Positions 33,507 through 43,004 are shown, numbered from the stretch's first letter. The stretch: DNA of 64,000 bases from Candidatus Melainabacteria bacterium (GCA_902168245.1 CABHPA010000096.1:1-64000), one strand, 5' to 3'. Notes: generated by a model from the sequence alone, not told the origin. Numbers and translations: made by a program.

Positions 33507-34385
33507 ATGCCCAATACCCACTTGCTGTTTGAAATGCTCCAGAACGATTTGAGTGCGCCCCGCATTTTGCTGGAGCAGGTGGTCAGCTACATTAACGATC
33601 ACTACAATTACGCTGGCCCGGAACTGGCTCGCTTCTTTGAGGAGAAATTCCCTACGCTGGAAGATTACGAGGTGGATCTTACCTTTTCTCCCCAGTACAC
33701 CCCGGCGGAGCATCACCGGCTGGAATACATCCCGGCGCTGGGGGCTAAGCATCTGTCTCCATCGGATTTGGGCCTGTTGAAACGCCGCTTGTACGACGCG
33801 CAGATGGATACTATCCTGAAATCGCCGGATGGCCGTACCGAAGTACGTGTGCCGGTGCATGAGACCTTTATTGATCGCTATGTGAATCTGCTGCGCCTGG
33901 ATCAAAAACTGCCGGAGGCGCTGCACCAGGAAATTCTGGCCAATGTGCCGCAAGAATCCCATAACGAAGTGAACCTGCTGGGGCGTGAGGACACCTGGCA
34001 AAGCGAAGCCCGCCAGCAGATCCTGGCTGCGTTCCTGCGGGCGTTCAAGCACCGCAACGGTTTTTCCACGGTGAAGGTCAGCTTCCTGACCAACTTTGTG
34101 CGCACCTATCGCCCGGCCAACCTGTTCGACCTGGAGCGCCAACTGGACAGCCTGATCGAATCCTGCCAGGTGGACAAGGAAAACGTGGCGGGCCGGGGCT
34201 TTCACGATGAGTACCTGAAGGCGCTGAACGTGGGCAACAACCTCACCCAGCTTAGCGAGCGGGACGTGTGGGCGCATTACGATCACATGATTGATCTGGC
34301 GGGCCAGTTAAAAGCGGACTGGGCCGAAATAGAGGCTGCCGCCCCCGATATCGTGGAAAAGGCCCGCGGGCAGCTCACGGCCTGA
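33507..34385 (+). CDS. Hypothetical soluble helical protein, 292 aa
   Basis: Unrecognised cytoplasmic protein, mostly helical by composition. It has no signal, membrane segment or enzyme motif. The distinctive segments are SYINDHYNYAGPELARFFEEK near the start and NGFSTVKVSFLTNFVRTYRPANLFDLERQLD in the second half. AGGAGG lies seven bases before the ATG at 33507, which excludes the in-frame codon at 33468. It follows rnc by 137 bases and is probably separate from that cluster. Confidence 0.75.
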   Translation: MPNTHLLFEMLQNDLSAPRILLEQVVSYINDHYNYAGPELARFFEEKFPTLEDYEVDLTFSPQYTPAEHHRLEYIPALGAKHLSPSDLGLLKRRLYDAQMDTILKSPDGRTEVRVPVHETFIDRYVNLLRLDQKLPEALHQEILANVPQESHNEVNLLGREDTWQSEARQQILAAFLRAFKHRNGFSTVKVSFLTNFVRTYRPANLFDLERQLDSLIESCQVDKENVAGRGFHDEYLKALNVGNNLTQLSERDVWAHYDHMIDLAGQLKADWAEIEAAAPDIVEKARGQLTA

Positions 34386-34701
34386 TTGCATACGATAGCA
34401 ATTTAATAATTTAACTTTCATCTGGTTTCTGTTTGAATCTGATTACTGTTGGCGCTTTTTGAATTTAGGGCTTTTCTTTTGGGCGTTTCTACAGTAAATT
34501 GCAGTGGGCCGAATTAAACCACGTATTTGTTTTAAGCGGCGCATCAGCAGTCCATGCCGGTTTGTGGGTTCAAGGCATGGCAGTTGGGACAACGACGGTT
34601 TATTTTTATATTGATTTTGCCAGTGGTGGGATTCATTGAATGTTTTGCTATTTGTACGCTTCTTATAGTGGGGTTGACGTCAATCAGAGGTTCTTCCAGC
34701 C
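34386..34701. other. AT-rich intergenic region
   Basis: 316 bases of low-GC DNA before the ankyrin gene, clearly richer in A and T than the coding neighbours, and probably its promoter region. I could not pick a convincing -35/-10 pair. A 73-codon frame overlapping the ankyrin start lacks a ribosome binding site. Confidence 0.4.
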
Positions 34702-35436
34702 ATGTTCTCGTTGAATGGCGGGGTTCATTACCAGCCGGGGATAAGACGTTTTATCATTCCGACCAGGACGGATAACCAGACATCCCGCCTGCATGCCAAC
34801 CCTGCGGAGCTGTTTGGCGGGCACTCCAGGCCGCAACGGGATCGGTTTCACAGATCTCCCTCCCTGCCCAAGGTAATACGGCCTTTGCAACACAAAATAT
34901 ACGGTTTCCCGCTGTTGCCGGTTGATCTCAAGCTGCGCAAGGCCATTGCCCATGGAACGGTGGCCGACATTCGAAAGGCGATTGCTGACGGCGCGCATGT
35001 GAATTATGCCGACGAGCTTGGCAACCGCCCTTTGCTGGAAGCCGTGATGCTGGGCAAGCAAGGCGCCACCGTCGTGTTGCTGGAGCTGGGCGCCCGTCCC
35101 AATGCCAGGGACGCCCTCAATGAAACCGCCCTGTTCAAGGCGGCCATGCAACAAAACTGGTCGGCTATGATGGGTTTGCTGGATTATGACGCCGAACCCG
35201 ACCTGGGGCCGGAAACCGGCGAAACCCCGCTGATGTATACCGTGCCTTACGGGGACGCCAGTCTGCCTGTGACCCGCAAATTGCTTGAACATGATGCGAA
35301 CCCCAATACGTGTGACCTGCTGGGCTTTACCCCGTTGATCATTGCGAGTCGCAGCGGAAGCCGAAAAACCATGCAACTGCTGCTGGATTACGGGGCGAAT
35401 GCCGACGCGAAGGATGTTTCCGGCAAGTCGGTCTGA
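34702..35436 (+). CDS. Ankyrin-repeat protein, upstream part (frameshifted)
   Basis: 244 residues. Residues 1-70 form a basic Pro/Arg/Gln-rich leader carrying LFGG at residues 37-40. From about residue 72 ankyrin repeats follow: ELGNRPLLEAVMLGKQGATVVLLELGARPNARD, ALNETALFKAAMQQ, TGETPLMYTV and LLGFTPLIIASRSGSRKT (fragments). The frame stops at TGA (35434-35436) in mid-repeat after DVSGKSV, and the repeat continues in the -1 frame. Ankyrin proteins bind other proteins and in host-associated bacteria are often effectors. AGAGG lies 11 bases before the ATG. Confidence 0.75.
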   Translation: MFSLNGGVHYQPGIRRFIIPTRTDNQTSRLHANPAELFGGHSRPQRDRFHRSPSLPKVIRPLQHKIYGFPLLPVDLKLRKAIAHGTVADIRKAIADGAHVNYADELGNRPLLEAVMLGKQGATVVLLELGARPNARDALNETALFKAAMQQNWSAMMGLLDYDAEPDLGPETGETPLMYTVPYGDASLPVTRKLLEHDANPNTCDLLGFTPLIIASRSGSRKTMQLLLDYGANADAKDVSGKSV

Positions 35437-35792
35437 TGCACACCGTGGAAAGCGGTAAGCCTGAGATGTTAACCACGGTGCTGCAACATAAGCGCAACCC
35501 GGATATCGATTACTGCAACCCCAAAAACGGTAAAACGGCCCTGAGTACCGCCATTTTTAGCGGAAATCTGGAGGCGGTGCGCATTTTGTTGGCGCATAAA
35601 GCCCGCATTCAGCCTGGGGATATTTACCAGGCCCGAAAAAATGGGGACATCGCAATTTTGCAGGCGCTGCAACAACGGGTGAGAAAACGGGGCTTTTCGT
35701 TCATGGAAAGCCCGGGCGGCGATTTTGGGGAGCGGCCGGGTGAAAGGGGCCGGTTGGCTAAAAGTGGATCAATGCCTCAAATGCGGGTATAA
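35436..35792 (+). CDS. Ankyrin-repeat protein, downstream part
   Basis: It begins at an ATG overlapping the upstream stop (TGATG) and continues the interrupted ankyrin repeat: MHTVESGKPEMLTTVLQHKRN, then GKTALSTAIFSGNLEAVRILL. A -1 shift at GTC TGA would read V-L-M-H-T-V-E-S-G, exactly an ankyrin helix start. The two parts were therefore one protein. They are kept either by reinitiation at TGATG, by frameshifting, or not at all (decay or sequencing error). No classical slippery heptamer precedes the stop. The tail is basic and Gly-rich. Confidence 0.65.
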   Translation: MHTVESGKPEMLTTVLQHKRNPDIDYCNPKNGKTALSTAIFSGNLEAVRILLAHKARIQPGDIYQARKNGDIAILQALQQRVRKRGFSFMESPGGDFGERPGERGRLAKSGSMPQMRV

Positions 35793-35907
35793 GCGGCAAA
35801 ATTTGCTAGAATAGTTATAATGCGGCTTCCGGCTGACCCCGGCGCTTGCATTGCGCTATTTTGTGGTTTGCCGTGAATGAACGAATGAGTGGATCTCATC
35901 GCCGTAT

Positions 35908-37023
35908 ATGAATGATCATTCGGTATCTCTGGAAATACAACAGGGGCAACTGGTGGCGTTTTTCGCCTTCGATATCGGTTATGAGGTTTCGCTGGAAAAG
36001 GTAAGCCGCCTGCTGGCCTCCAACCCCAAGCAGCCACTGTCCCGCAAAAAGCAGAACCCCAACTATCTACAATACACGCAGGTGCCGCACGTGTTATCGC
36101 TGGGGGAAAGCCAGGTTTTCGACCACTGGCCGGGAGAAATCGAGGCCACCATCTTCGGGTTCGGGGCGGTCAGCATCGCTTATCGCTGGGCGCTTTCCGG
36201 GCAAAACGCGCCGCTGGGCTTCTCGGAACTGCCCGGCATCAGCAAGCGCATTTACGATTGTCACCTGGAGCATCACGCGCGGGAGCAGGTTCAGGGGCTG
36301 ATGGAGCGTATTCGTCCGGCCATCACCCGCCCGGAGCTGTCGGATCTGGTGGAAGACTATTATGTGTTTATTCTGGAGCGCTTCAGCGAGCCGCTGACCG
36401 CTGACGCCCTGCTGAAAACCCAGGCGGATACGCTGGCCCAGGTGTTGCAGTTCGACACGGACCACCTTAGCGAGGCGCAGCGCAGGGAGGCGCTGGCCAA
36501 GGCCATTTCCTATTACGACCGGGACGTGGTGCTGATCGACTGGAACGCTTCCATTATTTACGATGCGGATTACACCGACACCCTCAACGTGCTGGAGCTG
36601 CTCAATGTGGAGTTGCTGGAGGCGCGTTATCTGGATGCCCTGCTGGACAAGCGGATTAAAAACTATGAAGGGCTTAGCCAGCGCCAGCCTGCCTGGGTAA
36701 TGCCGTTATCGATTCCTTTCCGGCAATCGATTAACGAGTTGGCCGAACTGCGGATTGAATCCGCTGTGTTGGCCGAACGGGTGGATAATTCCCTGAAGCT
36801 GATTGGGGATTTGTACCTGGCGCGAGTGTATTCCGCCGCCTCCGAGCAATTTTACATGCCCACCTGGGACGCCTCGATTTCCCGCAAGCTGGATATTATC
36901 GGCAATTTATACCAGTTGCTCACCGATCGGGTGAACAGCTACCAGGCCCAGATGCTGGAAGTTATTATCATTATCCTGATCCTGATTGAAATTTTCCTGA
37001 GCCTTTACCACGGCAAATTATAA
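35908..37023 (+). CDS. DUF155 / RMD1-family protein
   Basis: 371-residue protein matching the RMD1/Sif2 (RMND1, DUF155) family, whose eukaryotic members sit in mitochondria and whose bacterial role is unknown. Features are the beta-rich N-terminal half (QLVAFFAFDIGYEVS, IFGFGAVSIAY), the helical core with AELRIESAVLAERVDNSLKL, and DASISRKLDIIGNLYQLLTDRV. A C-terminal hydrophobic anchor follows, EVIIIILILIEIFLSLYHG. The E-x-x-I-I-I-L-I-x-x-E-I ending is the family signature. It is convergent with the pilin-like gene. Confidence 0.82.
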   Translation: MNDHSVSLEIQQGQLVAFFAFDIGYEVSLEKVSRLLASNPKQPLSRKKQNPNYLQYTQVPHVLSLGESQVFDHWPGEIEATIFGFGAVSIAYRWALSGQNAPLGFSELPGISKRIYDCHLEHHAREQVQGLMERIRPAITRPELSDLVEDYYVFILERFSEPLTADALLKTQADTLAQVLQFDTDHLSEAQRREALAKAISYYDRDVVLIDWNASIIYDADYTDTLNVLELLNVELLEARYLDALLDKRIKNYEGLSQRQPAWVMPLSIPFRQSINELAELRIESAVLAERVDNSLKLIGDLYLARVYSAASEQFYMPTWDASISRKLDIIGNLYQLLTDRVNSYQAQMLEVIIIILILIEIFLSLYHGKL

Positions 37024-37078
37024 CGTGTAACCTCCTGCTATGAGCATTAGATTCGTTTCTGCCGAACTGGAAGTGGGT

Positions 37079-37711
37079 TTACCAGCTAAACCAGGAAGGA
37101 TCCGCGTTTGAGCCTGGATTGGTCGTATTGGAGCCGCCATTGTTGGCATAGCTGGTATTGGGCAGCACATTGGCGGAACTGGTGATTCTTCCGTTGTAAT
37201 AAAGCCAGAACGAAACGCTTTTGCCGGGTGAGTCCGCCGTGCCCGAAGTTCCCCTGGTGCCGTCCGGATCAAAAAAGAAATAGATTGCGTTGGTGGTGGC
37301 GATGCCATTGAAGGTGGTGCCTAAATCAGTGAATAAAATACCGCCATTGTGTAGTTTCAGGCAGGTTAGCGAACCACAGTCATAGCCGATGTCCCTGCCG
37401 GGAATATCATCCACGCCGCCACTGCTGACCACTTTGGCGTAATTCATATATTGGGTTAAGGATTGGGCTGTCGTGCTTCCGGTGAGGGTATTATTCTGAA
37501 TGTAAAGCTGGTAAGCGCCTGCAATGGTGGCGGCGGCTTCATGGGCCAGCGCGTTGCTTTGGGTGTTCTGTTGAGCGCTGATGATTTTGGGAATGCTGAA
37601 AATTGCAATCACGCCTAAAATTGCCAGCGAAGTTAACAATTCGGCCAACGTAAAGCCAGTTGCGGCATAGCGCTGGCGCAAGGAGATTGTCAGTGGCGGT
37701 TGTTGTGTCAT
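37079..37711 (-). CDS. Type IV pilin-like prepilin
   Basis: 210-residue prepilin with the classical PilD site: a basic leader ending ATG, then FTLAELLTSLAILGVIAIFSIPKI, with Glu5 present and the long hydrophobic helix intact. A pilin-type globular domain follows with a Cys pair (DCGSLTCLK) and an Asn/Ser/Gly-rich tail. It is probably a minor pilin or type II secretion pseudopilin. No pilus assembly gene is adjacent. This signal class (TFP) differs from the Flp/Tad class seen at 25851 and 41257. Confidence 0.82.
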   Translation of the reverse strand: MTQQPPLTISLRQRYAATGFTLAELLTSLAILGVIAIFSIPKIISAQQNTQSNALAHEAAATIAGAYQLYIQNNTLTGSTTAQSLTQYMNYAKVVSSGGVDDIPGRDIGYDCGSLTCLKLHNGGILFTDLGTTFNGIATTNAIYFFFDPDGTRGTSGTADSPGKSVSFWLYYNGRITSSANVLPNTSYANNGGSNTTNPGSNADPSWFSW

Positions 37712-37837
37712 GCAGAGTTGGTGTTTTGGCTGCTATTTCCTTAGGTTTTATTAATCGACTCAACCTGCGGGAACTTTAGCGCAACCAACAGAGCTTACAT
37801 ATTGACGTATAACTCGCCTCAAAGCAGACGTGCCGGG

Positions 37838-38506
37838 TTAAATGCGTCGGCGGGCCAGGGTCAACCCATCACCCATGGGAATCAGGCTGAGGGTAATCCG
37901 GTTATCGGTATGCAGTTTCTCATTCAGCGCGCGAATGGCCTGGGTGTCCTCGTCCTGCTCCGCCGGATCGGCCACGGCCCCGCCCCACAGCACATTGTCT
38001 ATCAGAATCAGCCCGCCGGGGCGCACCAGTTTCAGGCCCAGCTCGTAATACTGGAGGTAACTGGACTTGTCCGCATCAATGAACATCATATCAAAGGCGT
38101 TACCTTGCCCTTGCGCCAGCAGGGTTTGCAGGGTTTCCACGGCGGGGCCGAGCTTCAGGGTGATTTTCTCGAATACGCCTGCTTCCTGCCAGTACTTTTG
38201 GCCCACATCCGTCCATTCCTTGCTCACGTCGCAGGCTACAAACTCGCCGTCCGGCGGCAGGGCCGCAGCGCAAGCCAGCGCGCTATATCCGGTAAAGGTG
38301 CCGACTTCCAGCATGCGGCGCGCGCCGGTCAGTTCCACCAGAAAGGCCATAAACTGCCCTTGTTCCGGCGAAATCTGCATGCGGGCCACTCCGCCCAGGG
38401 CGGCGGTTTCTTCCCGCAACTTGCGCAGAACCCCGGATTCCCGCACCGAAACATCCAGAATGTAATCGTACAGTCTTTCATCCACCTGAATTGTGCGGTT
38501 GGACAT
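37838..38506 (-). CDS. Class I SAM-dependent O-methyltransferase
   Basis: COMT/caffeoyl-CoA-type O-methyltransferase (Methyltransf_3), 222 residues, divalent-metal dependent. The SAM-binding motif is RMLEVGTFTGYSALACAAALPP. The metal/catalytic segment MMFIDADKSSYLQYYELGLKL and the IDNVLWGGAV motif are complete. The physiological substrate is unknown; small catechol-type molecules are usual. GGGGGAAA precedes the ATG. Transcribed alone. Confidence 0.92.
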   Translation of the reverse strand: MSNRTIQVDERLYDYILDVSVRESGVLRKLREETAALGGVARMQISPEQGQFMAFLVELTGARRMLEVGTFTGYSALACAAALPPDGEFVACDVSKEWTDVGQKYWQEAGVFEKITLKLGPAVETLQTLLAQGQGNAFDMMFIDADKSSYLQYYELGLKLVRPGGLILIDNVLWGGAVADPAEQDEDTQAIRALNEKLHTDNRITLSLIPMGDGLTLARRRI

Positions 38507-38656
38507 GGCTATTTCCCCCTTCTGTTGTTTGGCTGGTGATTTGCCAATAATAAGCTATCCATACCAATTTAATCCTCGGATGCCTGAAATACAAGCGCCG
38601 GGCGTTAATTGGGTTTATAATAATTCAATTCCGTTTGTTTGGGTGAGGAGAGCGTA

Positions 38657-38995
38657 TTGAGCCTGATTGACAGCCGCATGATCACCACCGCCTTTGAATT
38701 GGACGGCTACGTGATTGAGCAGAACCTGGGAATCGTCCGGGGCATCGTGGTGCGTTCCCGTTCGGTGGTGGGTTCCTTTGTGGGCGGGTTGCAAACCCTG
38801 TTTGGCGGGAACATTACCATTTACACCGAAATGTGCGAGCATGCCCGCCAGGAAGCCTTTGATCTGATGATGGCCCATGCCGTGCAGAAGGGCGCCAACG
38901 CCATCATCGGCTTTCGGTATGACGCCACCGAGGTAATGGAGGGGCTGACCGAGGTGTTGGCCTATGGCACGGCCTGCGTGATTCGTAAATCGTAA
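38657..38995 (+). CDS. YbjQ-family protein (DUF74)
   Basis: 112-residue member of the YbjQ/heavy-metal-binding-domain family, which forms pentameric rings; the function is unproven. The signatures GIVRGIVVRSRSVVGSFVGG, TEMCEHARQEAFDLM and GANAIIGFRYDATEV are intact. The start is a TTG at 38657, preceded by AGGAGA at five to six bases. A TTG at 38639 lacks that support. Confidence 0.9.
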   Translation: MSLIDSRMITTAFELDGYVIEQNLGIVRGIVVRSRSVVGSFVGGLQTLFGGNITIYTEMCEHARQEAFDLMMAHAVQKGANAIIGFRYDATEVMEGLTEVLAYGTACVIRKS

Positions 38996-39145
38996 ACCGG
39001 CCGAATTCGCTTTGCTCAAATGGCCGTAAAACCTGTACAGTGTTGGGCAACCGGGCTGGATTCCCTTGCGGTTGGGGGCGGGGCAATTTCGGCGACCGGA
39101 TGGTTTTTATTTGCCCTAAGTGGTCAGGCATTGGAGAAATTTCGT

Positions 39146-41050
39146 ATGCGGTCTGTTTTGAGTGCTTCCGCTCGGCTGAGTGGGTTTTTGGCTGTCGTTA
39201 TCCTGCTGGCAACGGCGCAACCCAATGGGGAAGCCGCAACGCCCGTTCGCAAGCCAGCGGCCAGGCCAGTCGCGGGAACTGTTCGCAAAGCGCCTGCCAG
39301 GCCCGGCGCAAAACCCACGGCGCATGTCCCAGCCCGGCCAGTCAGTAAACCAGTCGCCAGGGCGGCCGCAAAAGCACCCGTAAAATCGGCGGCGCCCGTT
39401 GACCCGAACGCGTTCATCAAGGTTTACGAAGTCGCCAAGCAGGCGTTTAACAACGGAAACTTCGCGGCGGCGGAACCGGCGGTTAAAAAGTCGCTGCAAC
39501 TGGCGGAAAAAGCGAACGGCCTCCACCGCGACAAAAACATCGCCATTATTGCCCATCTGGCGGGCATGAACGCCTTTCGCCTGGAAAAATACGATGAGTC
39601 GGCCACATACCTGAAACGGGCGCTGGCGATTTACAGTCTGGCGGAAAACCGTGCCGCCAGCGAAAAGGATATTGCCAGCGAGAGCATGGTGCTGGGGCAA
39701 ATCGCCATGTACCAGGGCCAATATCAGCAGGCGGAGCATTACTACCGCGCGGCGCTTCCCCTGGCCGAAAAATACCTGGGGCCGGATGAGGAGCATACCC
39801 TTGAAGCCCGGCATATTCTGGCCGATATTGAGAACATCGGTTACGGGCCGGATTATCTTCCTGAAATGGGCGTCAAGGTGATCCACTGGGCGGATCCGCT
39901 GAACCAGCCCATTCGGGTGTACGTGGGCGACGGTAGTTCTGTGCCGGGCTGGAAGCCGGAAGATCTGGCATTGGTTCGGGATGCGTACGCCGAATGGCAA
40001 CAGGCGCTGGAAAACCAGGTTCACTTTGAATTTACAGAAGATCCGCAGGACGCGGATACGATCATCGGCTGGATGGAAAAGCCTAAAACTGCCGATCCTA
40101 AAGAAGTAACTCAGGAGGACGGGAAAGGGCCGACGGACGCCAAGCAGGAAATGCGCAGCGGAGAATGTCAGACCGAAATGCTGGGCGGCATACTGACCCG
40201 GGATGATATTGTGCTGGCTCTGAACAACGAGGCGGGAAAGGCGTATTCCGCCAACAGCCTGCACAATGTGGCCCTGCACGAAATCGGGCATTCCCTGGGC
40301 CTGATTGGCGGGCATAGCAACAACCCGTCCGACGTGTTGTTTCCCAACACCCGCTATGACGGCGGCTTGCGTAAAAAATTAAGCCAGCGGGACATCAATA
40401 CCGTGAAGCGCCTGTACGCCCTGAAGGCCGATGTATCCAGCCCCGGCGGCATTCATCTGATCCGTTACCGTCAGTTCACCATGGCGCGCCGCGAGGGGTT
40501 TGAGGCGTTTAATAACAAGAATTATGCGCTGGCGTACGAGCGCCTGAAAAACGCCATCGCCATTTATGATCAGGATTCGGATGTTCGTTTTTTTACCGGG
40601 CATGCCGCTTACGGCCTTAAACGTTATGATGAGGCGGTTCCTTATTTCCTGGTGGTGTCCTCCATGCCGGGCAAGCTCCAGGCGGAAGCGCTGAAGATGG
40701 CCGGTTACGCGGTAATTAAATCCGCCCAGGACGATGAACAGTCCGGCAATCGCCAAAAGGCGGAACAGAAGTACGCCTACGCCCAGCGGCTGCTATTCGG
40801 CAAGGTCAACAGCATGCCCATGGAAGCGGACACCAACAAGGCCATCCGCGATCAGTTGAACTGGCTGAACCAGCGCCTGGCCCTGCGTTCTGTCCCGGTT
40901 ATCCAGTGGGCTTCGGGTTCCGCTGTGCCGACCGCCAGCAACTCGGAACCCGCCCCTAAACCCAAAAAGAAAAAGTGGCTGCGCTTTTTTGATCCCATTC
41001 CCGCCAGCGGCGAGCAAATCATTGTGCCGGGCAGCGTGTTGGGCTATTGA
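39146..41050 (+). CDS. Secreted matrixin-like metalloprotease with TPR repeats
   Basis: 634-residue exported protein. The signal peptide is at residues 1-30, then an Ala/Pro/Lys/Arg-rich spacer (about 35-90) and TPR-like helices (about 100-235). A zinc protease domain has HEIGHSLGLIGGH at residues 378-390 (H378, E379, H382 and H390), and further TPR-like helices lie near 450-590. The motif resembles bacterial matrixins (M10), but the third His is two residues later than in HExxHxxGxxH. The Met-turn Met is replaced by Leu in SDVLFP. GGAGAAA precedes the ATG at 39146. Upstream in-frame codons would hide the signal peptide. It possibly cleaves surface or host proteins. Confidence 0.82.
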   Translation: MRSVLSASARLSGFLAVVILLATAQPNGEAATPVRKPAARPVAGTVRKAPARPGAKPTAHVPARPVSKPVARAAAKAPVKSAAPVDPNAFIKVYEVAKQAFNNGNFAAAEPAVKKSLQLAEKANGLHRDKNIAIIAHLAGMNAFRLEKYDESATYLKRALAIYSLAENRAASEKDIASESMVLGQIAMYQGQYQQAEHYYRAALPLAEKYLGPDEEHTLEARHILADIENIGYGPDYLPEMGVKVIHWADPLNQPIRVYVGDGSSVPGWKPEDLALVRDAYAEWQQALENQVHFEFTEDPQDADTIIGWMEKPKTADPKEVTQEDGKGPTDAKQEMRSGECQTEMLGGILTRDDIVLALNNEAGKAYSANSLHNVALHEIGHSLGLIGGHSNNPSDVLFPNTRYDGGLRKKLSQRDINTVKRLYALKADVSSPGGIHLIRYRQFTMARREGFEAFNNKNYALAYERLKNAIAIYDQDSDVRFFTGHAAYGLKRYDEAVPYFLVVSSMPGKLQAEALKMAGYAVIKSAQDDEQSGNRQKAEQKYAYAQRLLFGKVNSMPMEADTNKAIRDQLNWLNQRLALRSVPVIQWASGSAVPTASNSEPAPKPKKKKWLRFFDPIPASGEQIIVPGSVLGY

Positions 41051-41256
41051 GTTTCAGTCGCGGCGTCCCGTTGTCATTCTGACAAAAACGCGCTTGAAAC
41101 CCATGGGCGACTCAAGGGGAAACCGGGGCAGCCGCCTTTAAAACCCGAGATTTATATTTCATTACAATCGCTTCAGATTTCCCTGAAAAGAACGATATGT
41201 GTTATTGGAGAAGAATTAGAAAGTTCTGATTGAGTCGATAACACGGGGTAACCGCC

Positions 41257-42108
41257 ATGCGCTTCCTGAATGCAACCCATCCTTCCAGTCCGGCCCAAGG
41301 CAACACCATTCTGGAATATTGCCTGATTGGGGGGCTGATTACACTGGTCTGCATCGGCGGTTTCACCCTCGTTGGCACCAACTGGAACGAATATATGGTC
41401 GGCCTCAAGCAGGACATGCTGAGTCATAACCAGGCGGCCATTAACGCAAAAGCCATCCAGCAGCAGAAAATCGCCAGCGCGCAGGCGCAGCTCCAGGCGC
41501 AAAGCCAGCAGGCCGCCAGCGCCGGTGCAGCGCCCGCAGGCGAAAAACCGGCCAACGCCACTATTGAAACTGTGGGAGCCAACGGCACCACCGCCTCCTA
41601 TGCCCAGGATATCCTGGCGAACGCAAAGCAGGCGCTAGCCAGCGGCAGCCTGACCCAGGCCGAGTATGACGTGGTGGTCAGGCTGGCCAACAAGGGCCAC
41701 GATATCGCCCAGATCCAGGGCTTGCTGGAAGGCGCTTTCAAGCAGTCCAACGGGAATAGCGGCGCTTATGCCAACACCCAGCTAACTTTCAACGGGCAAA
41801 GCTATACGCCTGCCCAGTTAAATTCCGTGCTGGAAAGCAACATCAGCGACTTTGGCGCGTTGAGGTCAGAGGCCTCCGTGCAGCATGGGGTGCTTTATAA
41901 CCAGACCCTGCTGAGCAGCATTAACGACAACGGCGGCAAAATCATCAACAACGGCTACTCGTCCCAGCAACAGAACCAAACCGCCGATTCCTTCATCCAG
42001 TACCAGAGTGAAGGGGTTGGGGGCGGCTCCCAGGACACCCACCAGCAATCCGCCACCATTTGCGCCAGCGGGCAACACTTGGATGCCAACAACCACTGCA
42101 CCTATTAA
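41257..42108 (+). CDS. Flp-type pilin-like protein with long extension
   Basis: 283 residues. The N-terminus has G15-NTIL-E20-Y21 and a hydrophobic helix (CLIGGLITLVCIGGFTLVG), the same spacing as the protein at 25851. Classical Flp pilins are under 80 residues, but this one carries a 230-residue Gln/Ala/Asn-rich extension ending in a Cys pair (TICASGQHLDANNHCTY). The extension includes a coiled-coil-like Gln/Ala segment at residues 60-90. It may be a major pilin with an exposed domain or a tip adhesin. GGGGT lies about eight bases before the ATG. Confidence 0.75.
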   Translation: MRFLNATHPSSPAQGNTILEYCLIGGLITLVCIGGFTLVGTNWNEYMVGLKQDMLSHNQAAINAKAIQQQKIASAQAQLQAQSQQAASAGAAPAGEKPANATIETVGANGTTASYAQDILANAKQALASGSLTQAEYDVVVRLANKGHDIAQIQGLLEGAFKQSNGNSGAYANTQLTFNGQSYTPAQLNSVLESNISDFGALRSEASVQHGVLYNQTLLSSINDNGGKIINNGYSSQQQNQTADSFIQYQSEGVGGGSQDTHQQSATICASGQHLDANNHCTY

Positions 42109-42379
42109 GCAAGCGCAACGACAAGCTATTCCCTGGGCTGACTCAATTGCGGGCTAATCAAACAACGCTGAGTGCCTCCGAGTCTTTTTACCGAGCCTAT
42201 GTACAAAATTGTCAGGGCCGATGCGCTGCATTGGGGCTGCTGGCGAAAAATACGAGGCAGCGCGTGTTCGGGTTGCCGAATCGTGCGGGCGGGCCGGACA
42301 TGCTATGATGCCCTTGCCTCAGGCTGAAAGCCCTAGTGTCGAGAGCCGTGGAATCAATGTAGCCAGGAGAGGAAAACCG

Positions 42380-42682
42380 ATGAAAGTGATGGTCGATTTA
42401 TGCGTGGTTCCCTTAGGGGTGGGCGTTTCCGTTTCGGAATACGTGGCGGCCTGTGAAAAAATCCTGAAGGCGGCGGGACTGAAAACCCAGCTCCATGCCT
42501 ATGGCACCAATATCGAAGGCGAATGGGACGCGGTTTTCTCCGCCATTCGGCAATGCCATGAAACCGTTCACGCCATGGGCGCGCCCCGAATTACCACCAC
42601 GATTAAATTAGGCACCCGAACCGACAAGGCGCAATCCATGGAAGACAAGGTGCGCAGCGTGGAACAGAAGCTGTCGTCCTGA
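42380..42682 (+). CDS. MTH1187/YqgV-family thiamine-binding protein
   Basis: 100-residue protein of the MTH1187 family (PF01910), ferredoxin-like fold, some members of which bind thiamine. The signatures are VDLCVVPLGVGVSVSEYVA, HAYGTNIEGEWDAVFSAIRQCHETVH and GAPRITTTIKLGTR. GGAGAGG before the ATG at 42380 defines the start. Upstream in-frame codons are not credible. Confidence 0.88.
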   Translation: MKVMVDLCVVPLGVGVSVSEYVAACEKILKAAGLKTQLHAYGTNIEGEWDAVFSAIRQCHETVHAMGAPRITTTIKLGTRTDKAQSMEDKVRSVEQKLSS

Positions 42683-43004
42683 CGGAAAGCGGCTGGGCAT
42701 TTGCCAATTCTTTTGAAATCCATGCCCCGTAACCATTCGATGGAAAATATATTGCGCGTGGGACGAATGTGATAAGCCCAGAACTAATTTAACTTTTTTT
42801 AAATCCGTATTAGCCAATGGTATTGATGAGGAAATGATTAGAAAATACCTGGATAGTGAAAAAGTATTAATTTGATACCGATTGACTTATGGTTGGTTTT
42901 GAAATTCAATGCATGGGCTATTTACTGCTAATCATCTTTCTGGAAACCTTTACTTTCTATTATCCTCAGGTTCTGTTCATCATTGTTCATCGGAGATGTA
43001 AACC
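42683..43004. other. AT-rich intergenic region
   Basis: 322 bases, markedly AT-rich between 42770 and 42980, leading to the tagged protein at 43005. It probably holds its promoter. A short frame at 42889-43077 overlaps that gene and is not supported. Confidence 0.4.

Noticed and set aside
35400-35440. Programmed -1 frameshift heptamer before the ankyrin stop
   Set aside because: No X-XXY-YYZ heptamer or downstream pseudoknot is visible; mutation, read error or reinitiation is likelier.
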